This document shows, one piece after another, positions 1-9,376 of a DNA stretch of 64,000 nt. A model generated the notes under the pieces. It ran no database searches. It was given only the letters and a program-made list of their open reading frames with translations, and was not told where the DNA came from. A program made the translations under genes and the position numbers. The DNA comes from Candidatus Leptofilum gracile. Lineage in GTDB: Bacteria > Chloroflexota > Anaerolineae > Promineifilales > Promineifilaceae. Every line of letters begins with the position of its first letter. Position 1 is the first letter of the stretch. The stretch is from positions 248,001 to 312,000 of the forward strand of contig JADJOJ010000006.1 of NCBI GenBank assembly GCA_016713825.1, written 5' to 3'.

Positions 1-2085
1 AATGCCCTGCACTTTGCCCTTGAATATCAAGCGGAACTGTTTCCTGAGATTCCTATTGTCTTTTTCGGCATTAACAATGTCGATTTGGCCGTGGCCCAAA
101 ATGAAGCGCCCCTGGTGACGGGCGTGGTCGAAGCGATCTCCATGCAGGATACCATTGGCCTGACCAGGCAGCTAAACCCCACCCTGTCTCACCTGTACGT
201 CATCGTAGACAGCACGCCCAGCGGTCAGGCAGATTTGGATACCTTTTATGAAAAAATTGGAGCCTTCCCGGAAATTGAGTATGAGGTGTTGTCGCTGGCG
301 GAGCTGACGTTTGCCGAGCTAACTACCCGGCTGCAAACGTTGACCGCGCAAGATGCGGTTTTGCTGCTGTCGGCTTACAGAGACAGCGCAGGCCAATCAC
401 TGGATTTTGATAATAGCTTGGCGTTGATCCTGTCTGATCTGGATGCGCCACTTTATCATCTTTATTATCACGGCATGGGGGACGGGGTTTTAGGTGGCAA
501 GCTGATTTCGCACGTGGAGCAGGGCAAGACGGCGGCCGAATTGGTTTTGCGCATTTTTGCGGGCACACCCGTCGAGCAGCTAACTGTGGTAACAAATAGC
601 CCCAATGCGTTCATTTTTGATTATGCGGTGCTGCGAAAATTTGGCATCGATGAATCGCTGCTGCCCGATGGGGCAACGTTGGTAAATGAACCGACCACGA
701 TTTATTATCAGTATCGCAGGGTGGTGTGGGCGGTAACGGCCGTTATTGCCATTCTCTCTCTGCTAATTGTCCGGCTGTTTGTCATCAATCGCTTGCAAAA
801 ACATACCGAACACAAGCTGCGCATTCGTGAAGGGGAACTGCGCGAAAATCAGGCTCGGTTGCGAACGGCCGTTCAGGAGCTAAAAGCGATGCAAGACCTC
901 CTGGTGCGCCAGGAACGGTTAGCCGCCGTCGGGCAGCTTTCGGCCGGTATCGCCCATGATTTCAATAACATTTTGGCCTCCATTCTGCTGTATGCCCAAT
1001 TGCTGCAAAGACAAACGGCCGCGACTCCCAAAATCTCTAACCGGTTAGAGCTGATTGTGCAGCAGTGCGACCGGGCCGCCGAGTTGGTTCAGCAAATTTT
1101 AGATTTTAGCGGGCGTTCGCTGCTGCACCGGGCACCGGTTGAGCTGAATGCTTTCCTGAAAGGGCTGTACCAGCTGTTAGAACGAACCTTGCCCGAAAAT
1201 ATTCAAATCACCCTCAAAAAAGATAAGGTGGCTTGTTACATAGACGCCGATTCAACGCGCATCCAGCAAGTTATGCTTAACCTGGCTCTCAACGCCAGAG
1301 ATGCAATGCCAGAGGGGGGCGAGCTGCACATCCAGGTTGAGAACATTGCCGAGCAGGAGCCGTTGCCATGTCCAAATTGTGGTGAATTGATCGAAGGGAA
1401 TGTCATCAAGCTTGTCGTTGCCGATTCTGGGCAGGGAATTCCGCCTGCTATCATCTCTAAGATTTTTGAACCATTTTTTACCACCAAAGCCCCGACCGGC
1501 AGCGGCCTGGGCCTGGCGCAGGTGTATGGCATTGTCAAGCAGCACGCTGGCCACCTGTTTGTAGACTCTGTGGAAGGTGTGGGGACAACGTTTACGCTGT
1601 TTTTCCCGGCAATTGCGCCCCCGCTGCTTGAACCGGGCTATCCGCCAGAAAATGTGGTGGAACATGGCAATGAGGAGTTGATTCTGGTTGTTGAAGACAA
1701 TGAAACTGTTCAGGAAGTGTTGGTGGCTAACTTAAATTATTTGGGCTACCGAACGGTAACGGCCGTTAATGGCCAAGAAGCGCTTGCCATGATTGAAGCA
1801 ACATCAGAGGATGAGATTTCTCTGGTGATTAGTGACCAAATTATGCCGAAAATGGGCGGCGCGGCTTTGTTCCAGGCAATCCGGCAAAAAAACAACTCAA
1901 TACCTTTTATTATGTTAAGTGGACACTCGTTAAATAGCAGCCAGCCTGATGATGAGCCAGCGGCACAGTTTGTTTCTCTAGCCAAACCGATAAAACTAGA
2001 AGCGTTGGCAACGGCCGTTTCCACTATCTTGTCGGCGCAAAAAATAGAGGAGACAGCAACGGCCGTTATCCATCACCCGCAATAA
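1..2085 (+). CDS. hybrid sensor histidine kinase, 5' end outside window
   Basis: The frame is open from base 1, so the protein is N-terminally truncated (694 residues visible). The first ~230 residues resemble the periplasmic ABC-type substrate-binding fold of the PF04392 kind. A membrane helix follows (about nt 718-795) and then a short coiled linker. The HisKA phospho-acceptor histidine is at nt 955-957 within AHDFNN. The ATPase N box (NLALNARDAMP), G1 (DSGQGIP), F box (FEPFFTTK) and G2 (GSGLGLAQ) are all present. A C-terminal receiver domain has its aspartate at nt 1834-1836 (SDQIMP) and its lysine in AKPIK. It probably senses a small extracellular ligand and signals by phosphorelay. The missing start prevents judging a signal peptide. 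Confidence 0.9.
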   Translation, partial: NALHFALEYQAELFPEIPIVFFGINNVDLAVAQNEAPLVTGVVEAISMQDTIGLTRQLNPTLSHLYVIVDSTPSGQADLDTFYEKIGAFPEIEYEVLSLAELTFAELTTRLQTLTAQDAVLLLSAYRDSAGQSLDFDNSLALILSDLDAPLYHLYYHGMGDGVLGGKLISHVEQGKTAAELVLRIFAGTPVEQLTVVTNSPNAFIFDYAVLRKFGIDESLLPDGATLVNEPTTIYYQYRRVVWAVTAVIAILSLLIVRLFVINRLQKHTEHKLRIREGELRENQARLRTAVQELKAMQDLLVRQERLAAVGQLSAGIAHDFNNILASILLYAQLLQRQTAATPKISNRLELIVQQCDRAAELVQQILDFSGRSLLHRAPVELNAFLKGLYQLLERTLPENIQITLKKDKVACYIDADSTRIQQVMLNLALNARDAMPEGGELHIQVENIAEQEPLPCPNCGELIEGNVIKLVVADSGQGIPPAIISKIFEPFFTTKAPTGSGLGLAQVYGIVKQHAGHLFVDSVEGVGTTFTLFFPAIAPPLLEPGYPPENVVEHGNEELILVVEDNETVQEVLVANLNYLGYRTVTAVNGQEALAMIEATSEDEISLVISDQIMPKMGGAALFQAIRQKNNSIPFIMLSGHSLNSSQPDDEPAAQFVSLAKPIKLEALATAVSTILSAQKIEETATAVIHHPQ

Positions 2086-2295
2086 ACATAGCAGGCAGAT
2101 TCACCTGATGGAAGGTGCGTTTATCCATGGACAGCTGTTGCGGAATACGGCCGTTCTTCCCCATTCCCCACAAATTTTGGATCGATACTGGATCGCTTAC
2201 TCCTTAGAATCGACAATGATATTAACCCGGCGCAAGGCAAATTGGCCTAGAGCCACGCGATTGCGCCTTTTGCCAGACTATAAGGAGAGACACGC

Positions 2296-2832
2296 ATGGC
2301 ATCAGAATTACAAAAAAAGAAGTGGGCCAACATGTTCAACATGTTCGATGTAAACGGCGACGGCAAAATTGAACAGGCCGATTTTGACCAGTTTCACACC
2401 CGGCTGTATGAAATGCGCGGCATAGGGCCGGGGGATGCGCAGTTTGCTGAGTTGAACGGCCGTTTTGCCGGATTTGCCCAGGCGTTGCAACAAATGACCC
2501 AATCAAACAGCATCGGTATGGACGATTGGCTGGCCTTTTTGTCTAACGTGGCCAACGCGCCAGAAAAGTACCAGATCGTGCGGCCCATTTCTGAAGCCAT
2601 TTTTGGCTTGTGGGATTTAAATGGCGACGGGCACGTTTCGCTTCAGGAGTACCGCAAGCTGTGCACCGTCATGCGCCTGGGCGACGACTATGCCGACCAA
2701 ATGTTTGCCAAGCTCGATCTAAACCAGGACAGGAAAATCACGGTCGATGAGCTAATTATGCTATCGGACGAATTTTTTGTGGGTGATGATCCAGGCGCAC
2801 CCGGCAACCTGTTTTTTGGACCGCTCTCTTAG
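2296..2832 (+). CDS. EF-hand calcium-binding protein
   Basis: A 178-residue soluble protein with at least three canonical EF-hand loops: DVNGDGKIEQAD at residues 18-29, DLNGDGHVSLQE near 108, and DLNQDRKITVDE near 143. A fourth, degenerate hand probably lies around residue 75. The layout resembles the sarcoplasmic/calexcitin-type proteins known from some actinobacteria and Chloroflexota. There is no signal peptide, so it is likely a cytoplasmic calcium sensor or buffer. AAGGAGA at 2281-2287 lies well placed before the ATG. It stands alone between the kinase and the P450; its partner is unknown. Confidence 0.88.
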   Translation: MASELQKKKWANMFNMFDVNGDGKIEQADFDQFHTRLYEMRGIGPGDAQFAELNGRFAGFAQALQQMTQSNSIGMDDWLAFLSNVANAPEKYQIVRPISEAIFGLWDLNGDGHVSLQEYRKLCTVMRLGDDYADQMFAKLDLNQDRKITVDELIMLSDEFFVGDDPGAPGNLFFGPLS

Positions 2833-2884
2833 AACCGTTCCACCCGGGTAATCCCCTCATAACCCCTTCGTAAATAAAAAAACG

Positions 2885-2981
2885 AAACACAGAGTTACAC
2901 AGAGAAGCACAGAGTTACACAGAGGAATCTGTGTAACTCTGTGGATTTTCATTCATGGTGGTCGGCCACAGCCGGTATCGT
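2885..2981. repeat. intergenic repeat: cacagagttacacagag inverted repeat plus leader module
   Basis: This fills most of the 329-base gap 2833-3161. Two direct copies of an acacagagttacacagag unit are followed by its reverse complement (tctgtgtaactctgtgg), giving a long hairpin. It is joined to a module (2945-2981) that recurs near 43191 and 49731. Read on the minus strand, that module carries ATGAATGAAAA at 2956 and a 13-residue reading frame ending at 2915. I see no other gene in the gap. Confidence 0.8.
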
Positions 2982-3161
2982 CCCCTGGCAAAACACCCAT
3001 CTCAGCCCAATTTCTCACCCAATATCCCTTGAATCCTTGCTATACTAAAATTGTAACAGCAAACAAAACAGCCTGATTTAGGTGCCAGATACCCCCAGCA
3101 TTCACAGCTTTGCAAACTAGACAACGGGCTGGCACTTGGCAGGTAAAAAGGAAAATACACT

Positions 3162-4532
3162 ATGACAGTGCAAGCAACACCCTGGCAAATTGGTCGCAAA
3201 AATGGCCCCCCCCCGCCACTGGTTCCCGGTCTCCCCTTCATCGGAATTGCCCACAAGCTATTCCGCGATCCGCTGGCCTATTTTGTTCAGCTTTATCACC
3301 AATATGGCCCCATCTTTCGTGTCAAGCTGTTCGACCGCGACATCACGGTGATGGCTGGTATCGACGCCAACAACTTCCTAAACCGGGACGGCAACGATAT
3401 TTTGAACAGCGAGAAGCTGTTTGGCAGCTTTGGTCGCGAATTTGATACCGACATCTTCCTTACCGCGATGGATGGCCCGGAACACAAACATCTGCGCAAA
3501 CAATCGCGGCGCGGCTACTCACGCTCGGCCATGATGCCCCACATGGCCGACCTGCTCCACATCGTCGATACCTTTGCCGATTCGTTACAACCCGGGCAAA
3601 CCATTGATGTGCTGCCCACCATCCAATATTTGGTGACGCAGCAGCTAGGCATCGTCATCGCCGGGCGCACCCCAGATGAATACTTCCCAGATTTGCAGCG
3701 CTTTCTCAATTACAACATCAACGTCAAAGTGCTGCGCATGTGGCCAGAGTTTATGATGCAGATGCCCGCCTACAAACGGGCCAAAGCGAGGGTGATCGAA
3801 CTGGGCAAAGAGGTGCTGGCGGCACACCGGGCCAAACAAAGCCAGGCAGACCCTGGCGCAAACGATCTCATCGACGATTTGCTGCAAGCCAAAGATATGG
3901 CTGGCCAGCCATACGACGAAGCGATGCTGCTGGCGGCCACGGCTGGCCCGTATTTTGCCGGGATTGATACCGTCGCTTCCTCACTCAGCTTTTTGATTTA
4001 TACCGTATTGAAACATCCTGAGGTGCTGGCGCAAGTGCGCCGGGAGGCGGCACAGGTTTTTGCCAATGGGGTGCCGGCTCTAACTGACTTTAAGGCGATG
4101 GAGATGCTGCACGGAGCCGCGATTGAAACGTTGCGCATGTACCCGGTGGCCCCGTTTACGCCGCGCGTGGCCAAAGCGCCGTTTGAGTTTCACGGCTACC
4201 AGGTGACCGCCGAAAGCGAGATTTTCTTTGCCCAAACTGTCACCCATTACCTGCCGGAGTTTTATCCCAACCCCACAAAGTTTGACCCGATGCGTTTTGC
4301 CAAAGGCAGCGGGCGGGGCACACCGGGTGCCTTTGCTCCCTACACGTTGGGTGATCATCTTTGCCTGGGGGCAGGCATTGCGGAAGCGCAAATGATGCTT
4401 ATTCTGGCGCGGCTTTTGTACCGATTGGACCTCTCGTTAACTTCCCCGGATTACGAAGTAACGGTGCACGCTGCGCCATTGCCCAACCCAGGACGCAAGT
4501 TCCGGGTGCAGGTTTTGGGCAAGCGGGGGTAA
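3162..4532 (+). CDS. cytochrome P450
   Basis: A 456-residue protein with the P450 hallmarks: a proline-rich start (PPPPLVPGLPFIG), the I-helix oxygen-activation motif AGIDT near residue 266, the K-helix ETLR near 320, and a haem-binding loop ending GDHLCLG with the axial cysteine at residue 401. The length and the haem loop resemble the CYP51-like bacterial branch, but the substrate cannot be named. There is no membrane anchor, so it is probably soluble and depends on a ferredoxin encoded elsewhere. AAAAAGGAAAA precedes the ATG at 3162. No redox partner gene is adjacent. Confidence 0.93.
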   Translation: MTVQATPWQIGRKNGPPPPLVPGLPFIGIAHKLFRDPLAYFVQLYHQYGPIFRVKLFDRDITVMAGIDANNFLNRDGNDILNSEKLFGSFGREFDTDIFLTAMDGPEHKHLRKQSRRGYSRSAMMPHMADLLHIVDTFADSLQPGQTIDVLPTIQYLVTQQLGIVIAGRTPDEYFPDLQRFLNYNINVKVLRMWPEFMMQMPAYKRAKARVIELGKEVLAAHRAKQSQADPGANDLIDDLLQAKDMAGQPYDEAMLLAATAGPYFAGIDTVASSLSFLIYTVLKHPEVLAQVRREAAQVFANGVPALTDFKAMEMLHGAAIETLRMYPVAPFTPRVAKAPFEFHGYQVTAESEIFFAQTVTHYLPEFYPNPTKFDPMRFAKGSGRGTPGAFAPYTLGDHLCLGAGIAEAQMMLILARLLYRLDLSLTSPDYEVTVHAAPLPNPGRKFRVQVLGKRG

Positions 4533-4607
4533 CTGAACTGGATCAAAAACGGCCGTCCCCCGCACATGTGGGTTACGGCCGTTTCCCCTTCTCATCCCCC
4601 CGTTTTT

Positions 4608-5954
4608 CTACTGCAAATAACCCAGCCACTTCCGCTGATAATCGATCATCGTGTCTAGCATTTCCGCCATGCCCTGGTAGCGGGTGACAATGGGGTCCAC
4701 CAGCAGCGCTTGCAGCGCCAGCTCTCGCGATTGGTGCAAAATCGCTTCGGCCGTCAGGTCGTGCACAGCCACCTGGTTGCGCAGCAAGCCCAGAAACCCC
4801 TTGGGCAGCTGCCCCATCGCAATGCCGTGAACGCCGTTTTTGTCCACCTTGGCGGGCACTTCCACCACCAGCCACTCCGGCAGCTCGTCAATAAACCCTT
4901 TGTTGGGAAGGTTGACGGCCGCTTCTTCATAGCCAGAATCGGTGAGAATGCCCTCCACAATGGGCACGATGCGCTCTTTGAGCTTCAGCTCAATATTCGG
5001 CTCAATTTTGGTCAGGTAATTTTTGTAGAAGCGGTAAAAATCATTGATTCCTTTGTGGTCGGTGACGTCGTATGCCCATTGAATGTACTCACCAAAATGG
5101 CTGTCGCTGGTAATGGGCAGCACGCCAAACCGCTCCAAAATGGCCTTGAAGACGCGCCGCTCTGGCCATGCTTCGGTTATTGTTTCTAGCGCTTCTTCGG
5201 GAACGGCCGTATCCGCACCCGTCTCGTTAAAATATTTGCGGGCAATATCTAGCATGGGCATGTTGCCAAAAAACTCAGGGGCACGCGCCAGAATGTCTGG
5301 GTAAGCATCGGCGCCGGTGTCTTGGTACGTGGCCGTGAGTACGGCGCTGAAATGGTTGAGGCCTGCGGCGCGGACGGAGAGATCGGTGTACGGCCGTTCC
5401 AAAACCAGGGGCAAAAACCGTTCCAGCGAGGCGATCTCATGACACAATCCAATAAACGATAGCTCAGGAAAAGCCCGGTGCACCGTTGTGCAAATGCGGC
5501 TCATCGGGTTGCTAAAGTTAAACACCGTCGCCTCGGGGCAAATCGCCATCACATCGGCGCAAATCGCCAAAATGGGCGGCGTAATACGCAAAGCGTGGAA
5601 CAGGCCACCCGGCCCGCCATTCTCCCCATACACCTGCTGAATGCCATACTGCTGCGGAATTCGCCAATCCAGCTCCCACAATTCAAACCGGTCGCCCACC
5701 TCAATGGAGATGATGACAAAATCAGCCCCTTGCAGCGCCTCGGCCCGGTTGGTAGTCGCCGAAACCGTATACGGCAAATTGTGCGCATCAATGTACGCCT
5801 GGCTATTTTGGGCCACCGTGCCCATCGTTACCGGATTAATATCGTGCAGCACAATATGGCTGCCCGCCAATACATCACTTTGAAAAATATCGCCAATGGT
5901 GCCGTACCCAAATTGGGCGCTGCCAGCACCAATTAAAACAATTCGTTTTTCCAT
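4608..5954 (-). CDS. NAD-dependent glycosidase, GH family 4
   Basis: A 448-residue enzyme of the LplD/MelA/AglA family, which hydrolyses glycosides by an oxidation-elimination mechanism using NAD+ and a divalent metal. It begins with a Rossmann motif (GAGSAQFG). The family's SNPM segment is followed about 25 residues later by GLCHE, whose Cys and His are the expected metal ligands. The reading frame is open further upstream, but the ATG at 5954 with AAGGTAGGTG before it gives the expected N-terminus. Whether the substrate is an alpha-galactoside, alpha-glucoside or glucuronide cannot be told. No sugar transporter is adjacent. Confidence 0.88.
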   Translation of the reverse strand: MEKRIVLIGAGSAQFGYGTIGDIFQSDVLAGSHIVLHDINPVTMGTVAQNSQAYIDAHNLPYTVSATTNRAEALQGADFVIISIEVGDRFELWELDWRIPQQYGIQQVYGENGGPGGLFHALRITPPILAICADVMAICPEATVFNFSNPMSRICTTVHRAFPELSFIGLCHEIASLERFLPLVLERPYTDLSVRAAGLNHFSAVLTATYQDTGADAYPDILARAPEFFGNMPMLDIARKYFNETGADTAVPEEALETITEAWPERRVFKAILERFGVLPITSDSHFGEYIQWAYDVTDHKGINDFYRFYKNYLTKIEPNIELKLKERIVPIVEGILTDSGYEEAAVNLPNKGFIDELPEWLVVEVPAKVDKNGVHGIAMGQLPKGFLGLLRNQVAVHDLTAEAILHQSRELALQALLVDPIVTRYQGMAEMLDTMIDYQRKWLGYLQ

Positions 5955-6048
5955 AAAACACCTACCTTCAAATTTTGGCGAATTATAGGGTAGTTCCAGG
6001 CAAATGCCGCCACCAAAAAGCGGTTGGTTCAATGATGGCTGGAATCTT

Positions 6049-6090
6049 CCCAAAACAAAAAGGGCAGGCCCAACTAAATTGAGCCTGCCC
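6049..6090 (-). terminator. rho-independent terminator after ssb
   Basis: A GC-rich stem (GGGCAGGC on one arm, GCCTGCCC on the other, extended by TTG/CAA pairs) at 6062-6090 is followed on the minus strand by a T-rich run (6049-6061). It lies just beyond the ssb stop codon. Confidence 0.85.
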
Positions 6091-6121
6091 CACCGTTTAA
6101 AAACTCAACTAATTTGGCAAT

Positions 6122-6550
6122 CTAGAACGGAATGTCGTCTTCTTCCTGAGCGGGTGCGCCGCCTTCGTACTCATCGCCGCCACTGTAGCTGCCACCTTCT
6201 TCGCGGCCACTGAGGAAGCGTACGTTTTCGGCTCGGATTTCAAAAGAAGCGCCAACTGTGCCATCTTGCCTTGTAAACAGTTTGGGGCCGCCGGTATTGC
6301 GGTCTGGCGTAATTTGTCCTTCAACCAACACTTTGCTGCCTTTGCTCAAATATTGGTTGGTGCTTTCTGCTTGACGACCCCAAACATTTACCCGGAACCA
6401 GGTGGTTTCATCGACAGGCTGGCCGGTGGCCCGGTCTGTCCAACGGCGGCTGGTGGCTACGCTGAAACTGGTAACGGCCGTTCCATCTGGCATATATCGC
6501 ATCTCTGGGTCACGCCCTAAATTCCCAACCACAATTATCTTTTGGTACAT
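6122..6550 (-). CDS. ssb: single-stranded DNA-binding protein
   Basis: A 142-residue SSB. The OB fold starts MYQKIIVVGNLGRDPEMRY, typical of bacterial SSB. The WFRVNVWG strand and KGSKVLVEG follow. A glycine/acidic tail ends in DDIPF, the tip that recruits repair and replication proteins. AAGGAGA lies upstream of the ATG at 6550. It is transcribed alone, with its own terminator, rather than in the rpsF-rpsR context, so it may be one of several paralogues. Confidence 0.95.
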   Translation of the reverse strand: MYQKIIVVGNLGRDPEMRYMPDGTAVTSFSVATSRRWTDRATGQPVDETTWFRVNVWGRQAESTNQYLSKGSKVLVEGQITPDRNTGGPKLFTRQDGTVGASFEIRAENVRFLSGREEGGSYSGGDEYEGGAPAQEEDDIPF

Positions 6551-6755
6551 GAAACACTCTCCTTAAAATGCTTACAATTTTGGCACGCGTTTGTCTAAGA
6601 GGGAAACGCAAAAGACAATAAATAGTATCACGTTTTAGACAAATGAAAAACAAAAATTCTCGTGCCACTGCGCCCTTAAATCATCCCGTAATTTTAGCAC
6701 AATTGTTCTATTAAATCAAGTTTTTTGCCCGCAAACTGGACGCGTTTTTGTTTAC

Positions 6756-6789
6756 TTGACCAAATTTCAAATACGCTTACCATATTGTT
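6756..6789 (+). promoter_or_regulatory. candidate leaderless promoter of the penicillin-binding protein
   Basis: TTGACC at 6756-6761 and TACCAT at 6778-6783 (16-base spacer) place the start of transcription at or next to the ATG at 6790. No Shine-Dalgarno sequence is present. The rest of the gap 6551-6777 is AT-rich and shows nothing else that I recognise. Confidence 0.45.
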
Positions 6790-9291
6790 ATGACAAATAA
6801 CGGTGGATATAAACTCGAGTATCTGGAAAAATACCAGCAGCGTCCATCCAAGCCTTCTGGCCAAAACAACAAGGGGGGCAAAAACCAGCGGGGCTGCCTG
6901 GCTCGGGGCTTCATTTTGCTGGTTCAGTTGGGTTTGTTGGGGCTTCTGTTTGGTATTTTGGCCTTTGTCGGCACCTATATTTATCTAAGCAATGAACTGT
7001 CAGATTCAATTGATCAGGTATTGGCCTATCGCGGTACGGGCGTGGGGGGCACGCCGCGCTTTTTTGATCGCAATGGGGAACTGCTCTTTGAGCTAACCAC
7101 CTCAGAAAAACGCCTCTGGCTGGCTTACCCTGAAATTCCCAAAACGGTGATTGATGCCACCGTAGCGGTAGAAGATGACAGCTTTTGGACCAACTACGGC
7201 GTAGACCCGGCGGCTATTGGGGCGGCGCTGCTGAACAATTACCGGAATCAAGACGGCCGTCCCGTGGGGGCCAGCACCATTACCCAGCAGCTCGTGCGCC
7301 ACATCGCCTTCACCTACGAAGAGCGCGTCAGCGTCAGCTACGAACGCAAACTGCGCGAAATTTTCCTCGCTTTCATCATGACCCAGCAGCGCAGCAAAGA
7401 AGCGATCATCCAGATGTACCTCAACGAAATTTATTACGGCAATCTGGCCTATGGCATCGAAGCCGCCGCCCAAACCTACTTTGGCAAATCGGCCCAGGAC
7501 CTCAATTTGGCCGAGTCTGCCTTTTTGGCCGGGCTGCCCCAAGCGCCGCTGGATTGGGACCCGTACACCAATTTTGAGGCGGCCAAAGCGCGGCAAGAGT
7601 TCATTCTGGATTTGATGGTAGCGGATGGCACCCTCACCGCGCTGGATGGCGAGGTGGGCAAGCAAACCCCGCTGCGCATTCAGCCGCGCATCACCGCCAA
7701 CGAGGCGGCGCGGGACGTAACGCTAGAAGCGGCCCACTTTGTGCTGTACGTGCAAAATGAACTGGAGCGGCTTTATGGCCCAGACGCCATTGCCCTGGGC
7801 GGCTGGCAAATTACCACCAGCCTGGATTTGAACGTTCACCACATGGCAGAAACGGCCGCTCGTGAACAAATTACCATCCGCGAAGCCAACCACAACGTCA
7901 GCAACGCCTCGGTCGTCATTCTTAAACCCGGCACCGGCGAGATTTTGGCCATGGTGGGCAGCCTGGATTATTTCGACGAAGCGATTGACGGCCAGGTAAA
8001 CGTCGCCCTCAGCCCCCGCCAGCCGGGCAGCAGCATCAAACCAATCACCTACGTCACCGCCTTGCAGCGCGGCTGGTCCACCGCCGACGTGCTGTGGGAT
8101 GTGCCCATCGAGCTGGATTTGGGGGATGGGGAAAAGATGGTGCCTGTTAATTACGATGGTTACTATCGTGGGCCGGTGCTGTTTCGGGATGCGTTGGCCA
8201 ACAGCTACAACATCCCGCCCGTACAGCTTTTGCGCGATGTGGGCGTGCCAAACTTTGTGGCCACCGCCCGCAGCATGGGCATTGAATCATTGCGAGAGCC
8301 GCCCGGCTTTTACGGTCTGGCGCTTACGCTGGGCGGCGGCGAAGTGCCGCTGCTGGAGATGACCCACGCCTACGCCACGTTGGCCAACCAGGGGCAAAAA
8401 CCCCGCCTCACCGCCATCCTTAAAATTACCGACAGCCGGGGCAACGTGATTTTTGACGCGCAGCAAAACCAGCTGCCCGCGGTTAACGCCATTGATGCCA
8501 AGATTGCCTACATCATCACCGACATTTTGGCCGATGACCAGGCGCGGGTGGCGGCGATGGGGTACAACAGCCCGCTAGATTTGCCGTTTCCGGCAGCAGT
8601 AAAAACGGGCACTACCAACGATTTCCGTGATAACTGGACGATTGGGTACACGCCGGGGGTGGTGGTGGGGGTGTGGACGGGCAATTCAGACGGCCGTCCC
8701 ATGGTCAACTCATCTGGCCTCACGGGTGCGGCCCCGCTGTGGAACACAATCATGCAAACCATTTATGCAGACCCGGCAATGATGGAAAGTTTGTGGGTAA
8801 ACGGCCGTCCCCCAGCCAACGGATTCATCCAGCCCCAGGGCATCGAACTGCGCCCGGTTTGCTACCCTTCCGGCACGGGGGGCAGCAGCTGCACCGCCAG
8901 CCGCAACGATTGGTTCATTGTGGGAGCGCCGGTGCATGGCAATGCCCGCATCAGCTACAACCCCAACATGGGTGAAAACCTGGGCGCGTGGACACTCTCT
9001 ACCATGCCGCTGCCGGCGGATGAAGCCCAACGCATTCTGGACACCCAGCCGGAACTGAGCAACGGCAGCAAAATCCCCCGCCCCACCGAATGTGTCATCA
9101 ACACCACCAGCCCCCCGGAAAACGCCACCGAACGGCTGTACCTGCCCGTCCCCCCGTTTTACCCGGATGAGGTAAAGGCGCGTCAGTGGGCACAATCTTC
9201 GGGCTACCGCATGGCTCCGCCAGCGGTTTGTCCCCTCAGCGTTTTGCGCGGCTCTCCCACCAGTACACCTAACAGCGAAGCAGGGAATTGA
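6790..9291 (+). CDS. class A penicillin-binding protein (PBP1a-like)
   Basis: An 833-residue bifunctional peptidoglycan synthase. A cytoplasmic basic tail is followed by one membrane helix (about residues 36-66). The GT51 glycosyltransferase motifs include AVEDDSFW, GASTITQQLVR and LNEIYYGN. The transpeptidase has SSIK (catalytic serine in GSSIKP), SYN and KTGTT. It polymerises lipid II and cross-links the strands outside the membrane. A proline- and cysteine-containing C-terminal tail of about 120 residues (with CYPSGTGGSSC) follows the transpeptidase and is unassigned. It is monocistronic and ends at a strong hairpin. Confidence 0.95.
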   Translation: MTNNGGYKLEYLEKYQQRPSKPSGQNNKGGKNQRGCLARGFILLVQLGLLGLLFGILAFVGTYIYLSNELSDSIDQVLAYRGTGVGGTPRFFDRNGELLFELTTSEKRLWLAYPEIPKTVIDATVAVEDDSFWTNYGVDPAAIGAALLNNYRNQDGRPVGASTITQQLVRHIAFTYEERVSVSYERKLREIFLAFIMTQQRSKEAIIQMYLNEIYYGNLAYGIEAAAQTYFGKSAQDLNLAESAFLAGLPQAPLDWDPYTNFEAAKARQEFILDLMVADGTLTALDGEVGKQTPLRIQPRITANEAARDVTLEAAHFVLYVQNELERLYGPDAIALGGWQITTSLDLNVHHMAETAAREQITIREANHNVSNASVVILKPGTGEILAMVGSLDYFDEAIDGQVNVALSPRQPGSSIKPITYVTALQRGWSTADVLWDVPIELDLGDGEKMVPVNYDGYYRGPVLFRDALANSYNIPPVQLLRDVGVPNFVATARSMGIESLREPPGFYGLALTLGGGEVPLLEMTHAYATLANQGQKPRLTAILKITDSRGNVIFDAQQNQLPAVNAIDAKIAYIITDILADDQARVAAMGYNSPLDLPFPAAVKTGTTNDFRDNWTIGYTPGVVVGVWTGNSDGRPMVNSSGLTGAAPLWNTIMQTIYADPAMMESLWVNGRPPANGFIQPQGIELRPVCYPSGTGGSSCTASRNDWFIVGAPVHGNARISYNPNMGENLGAWTLSTMPLPADEAQRILDTQPELSNGSKIPRPTECVINTTSPPENATERLYLPVPPFYPDEVKARQWAQSSGYRMAPPAVCPLSVLRGSPTSTPNSEAGN

Positions 9292-9316
9292 GGGATAAGC
9301 GAGATAAGCGAAAAGT

Positions 9317-9350
9317 AAAAAGTGATAAGTGAACCACTTATCACTTTTTT
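9317..9350. terminator. bidirectional terminator hairpin
   Basis: A perfect 15-bp stem (AAAAAGTGATAAGTG, three-base loop, then its complement) has A/T runs on both sides. It can serve both the penicillin-binding protein (+) and the convergent META lipoprotein (-). It is built from the short direct repeat gataag that also occurs just upstream (9293-9315). Confidence 0.85.
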
Positions 9351-9376
9351 GCTATTCGTTCGTCAGCCAGGTGCGC

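Noticed and set aside
2108..2353. 81-codon open frame before the EF-hand gene
   Set aside because: It overlaps the EF-hand start in another frame, lacks a ribosome-binding site and resembles nothing; the EF-hand gene has clear coding signals.
2885..2981. Possible CRISPR array
   Set aside because: The direct repeats have no unique spacers of constant length and include an inverted arm; no cas genes are present.
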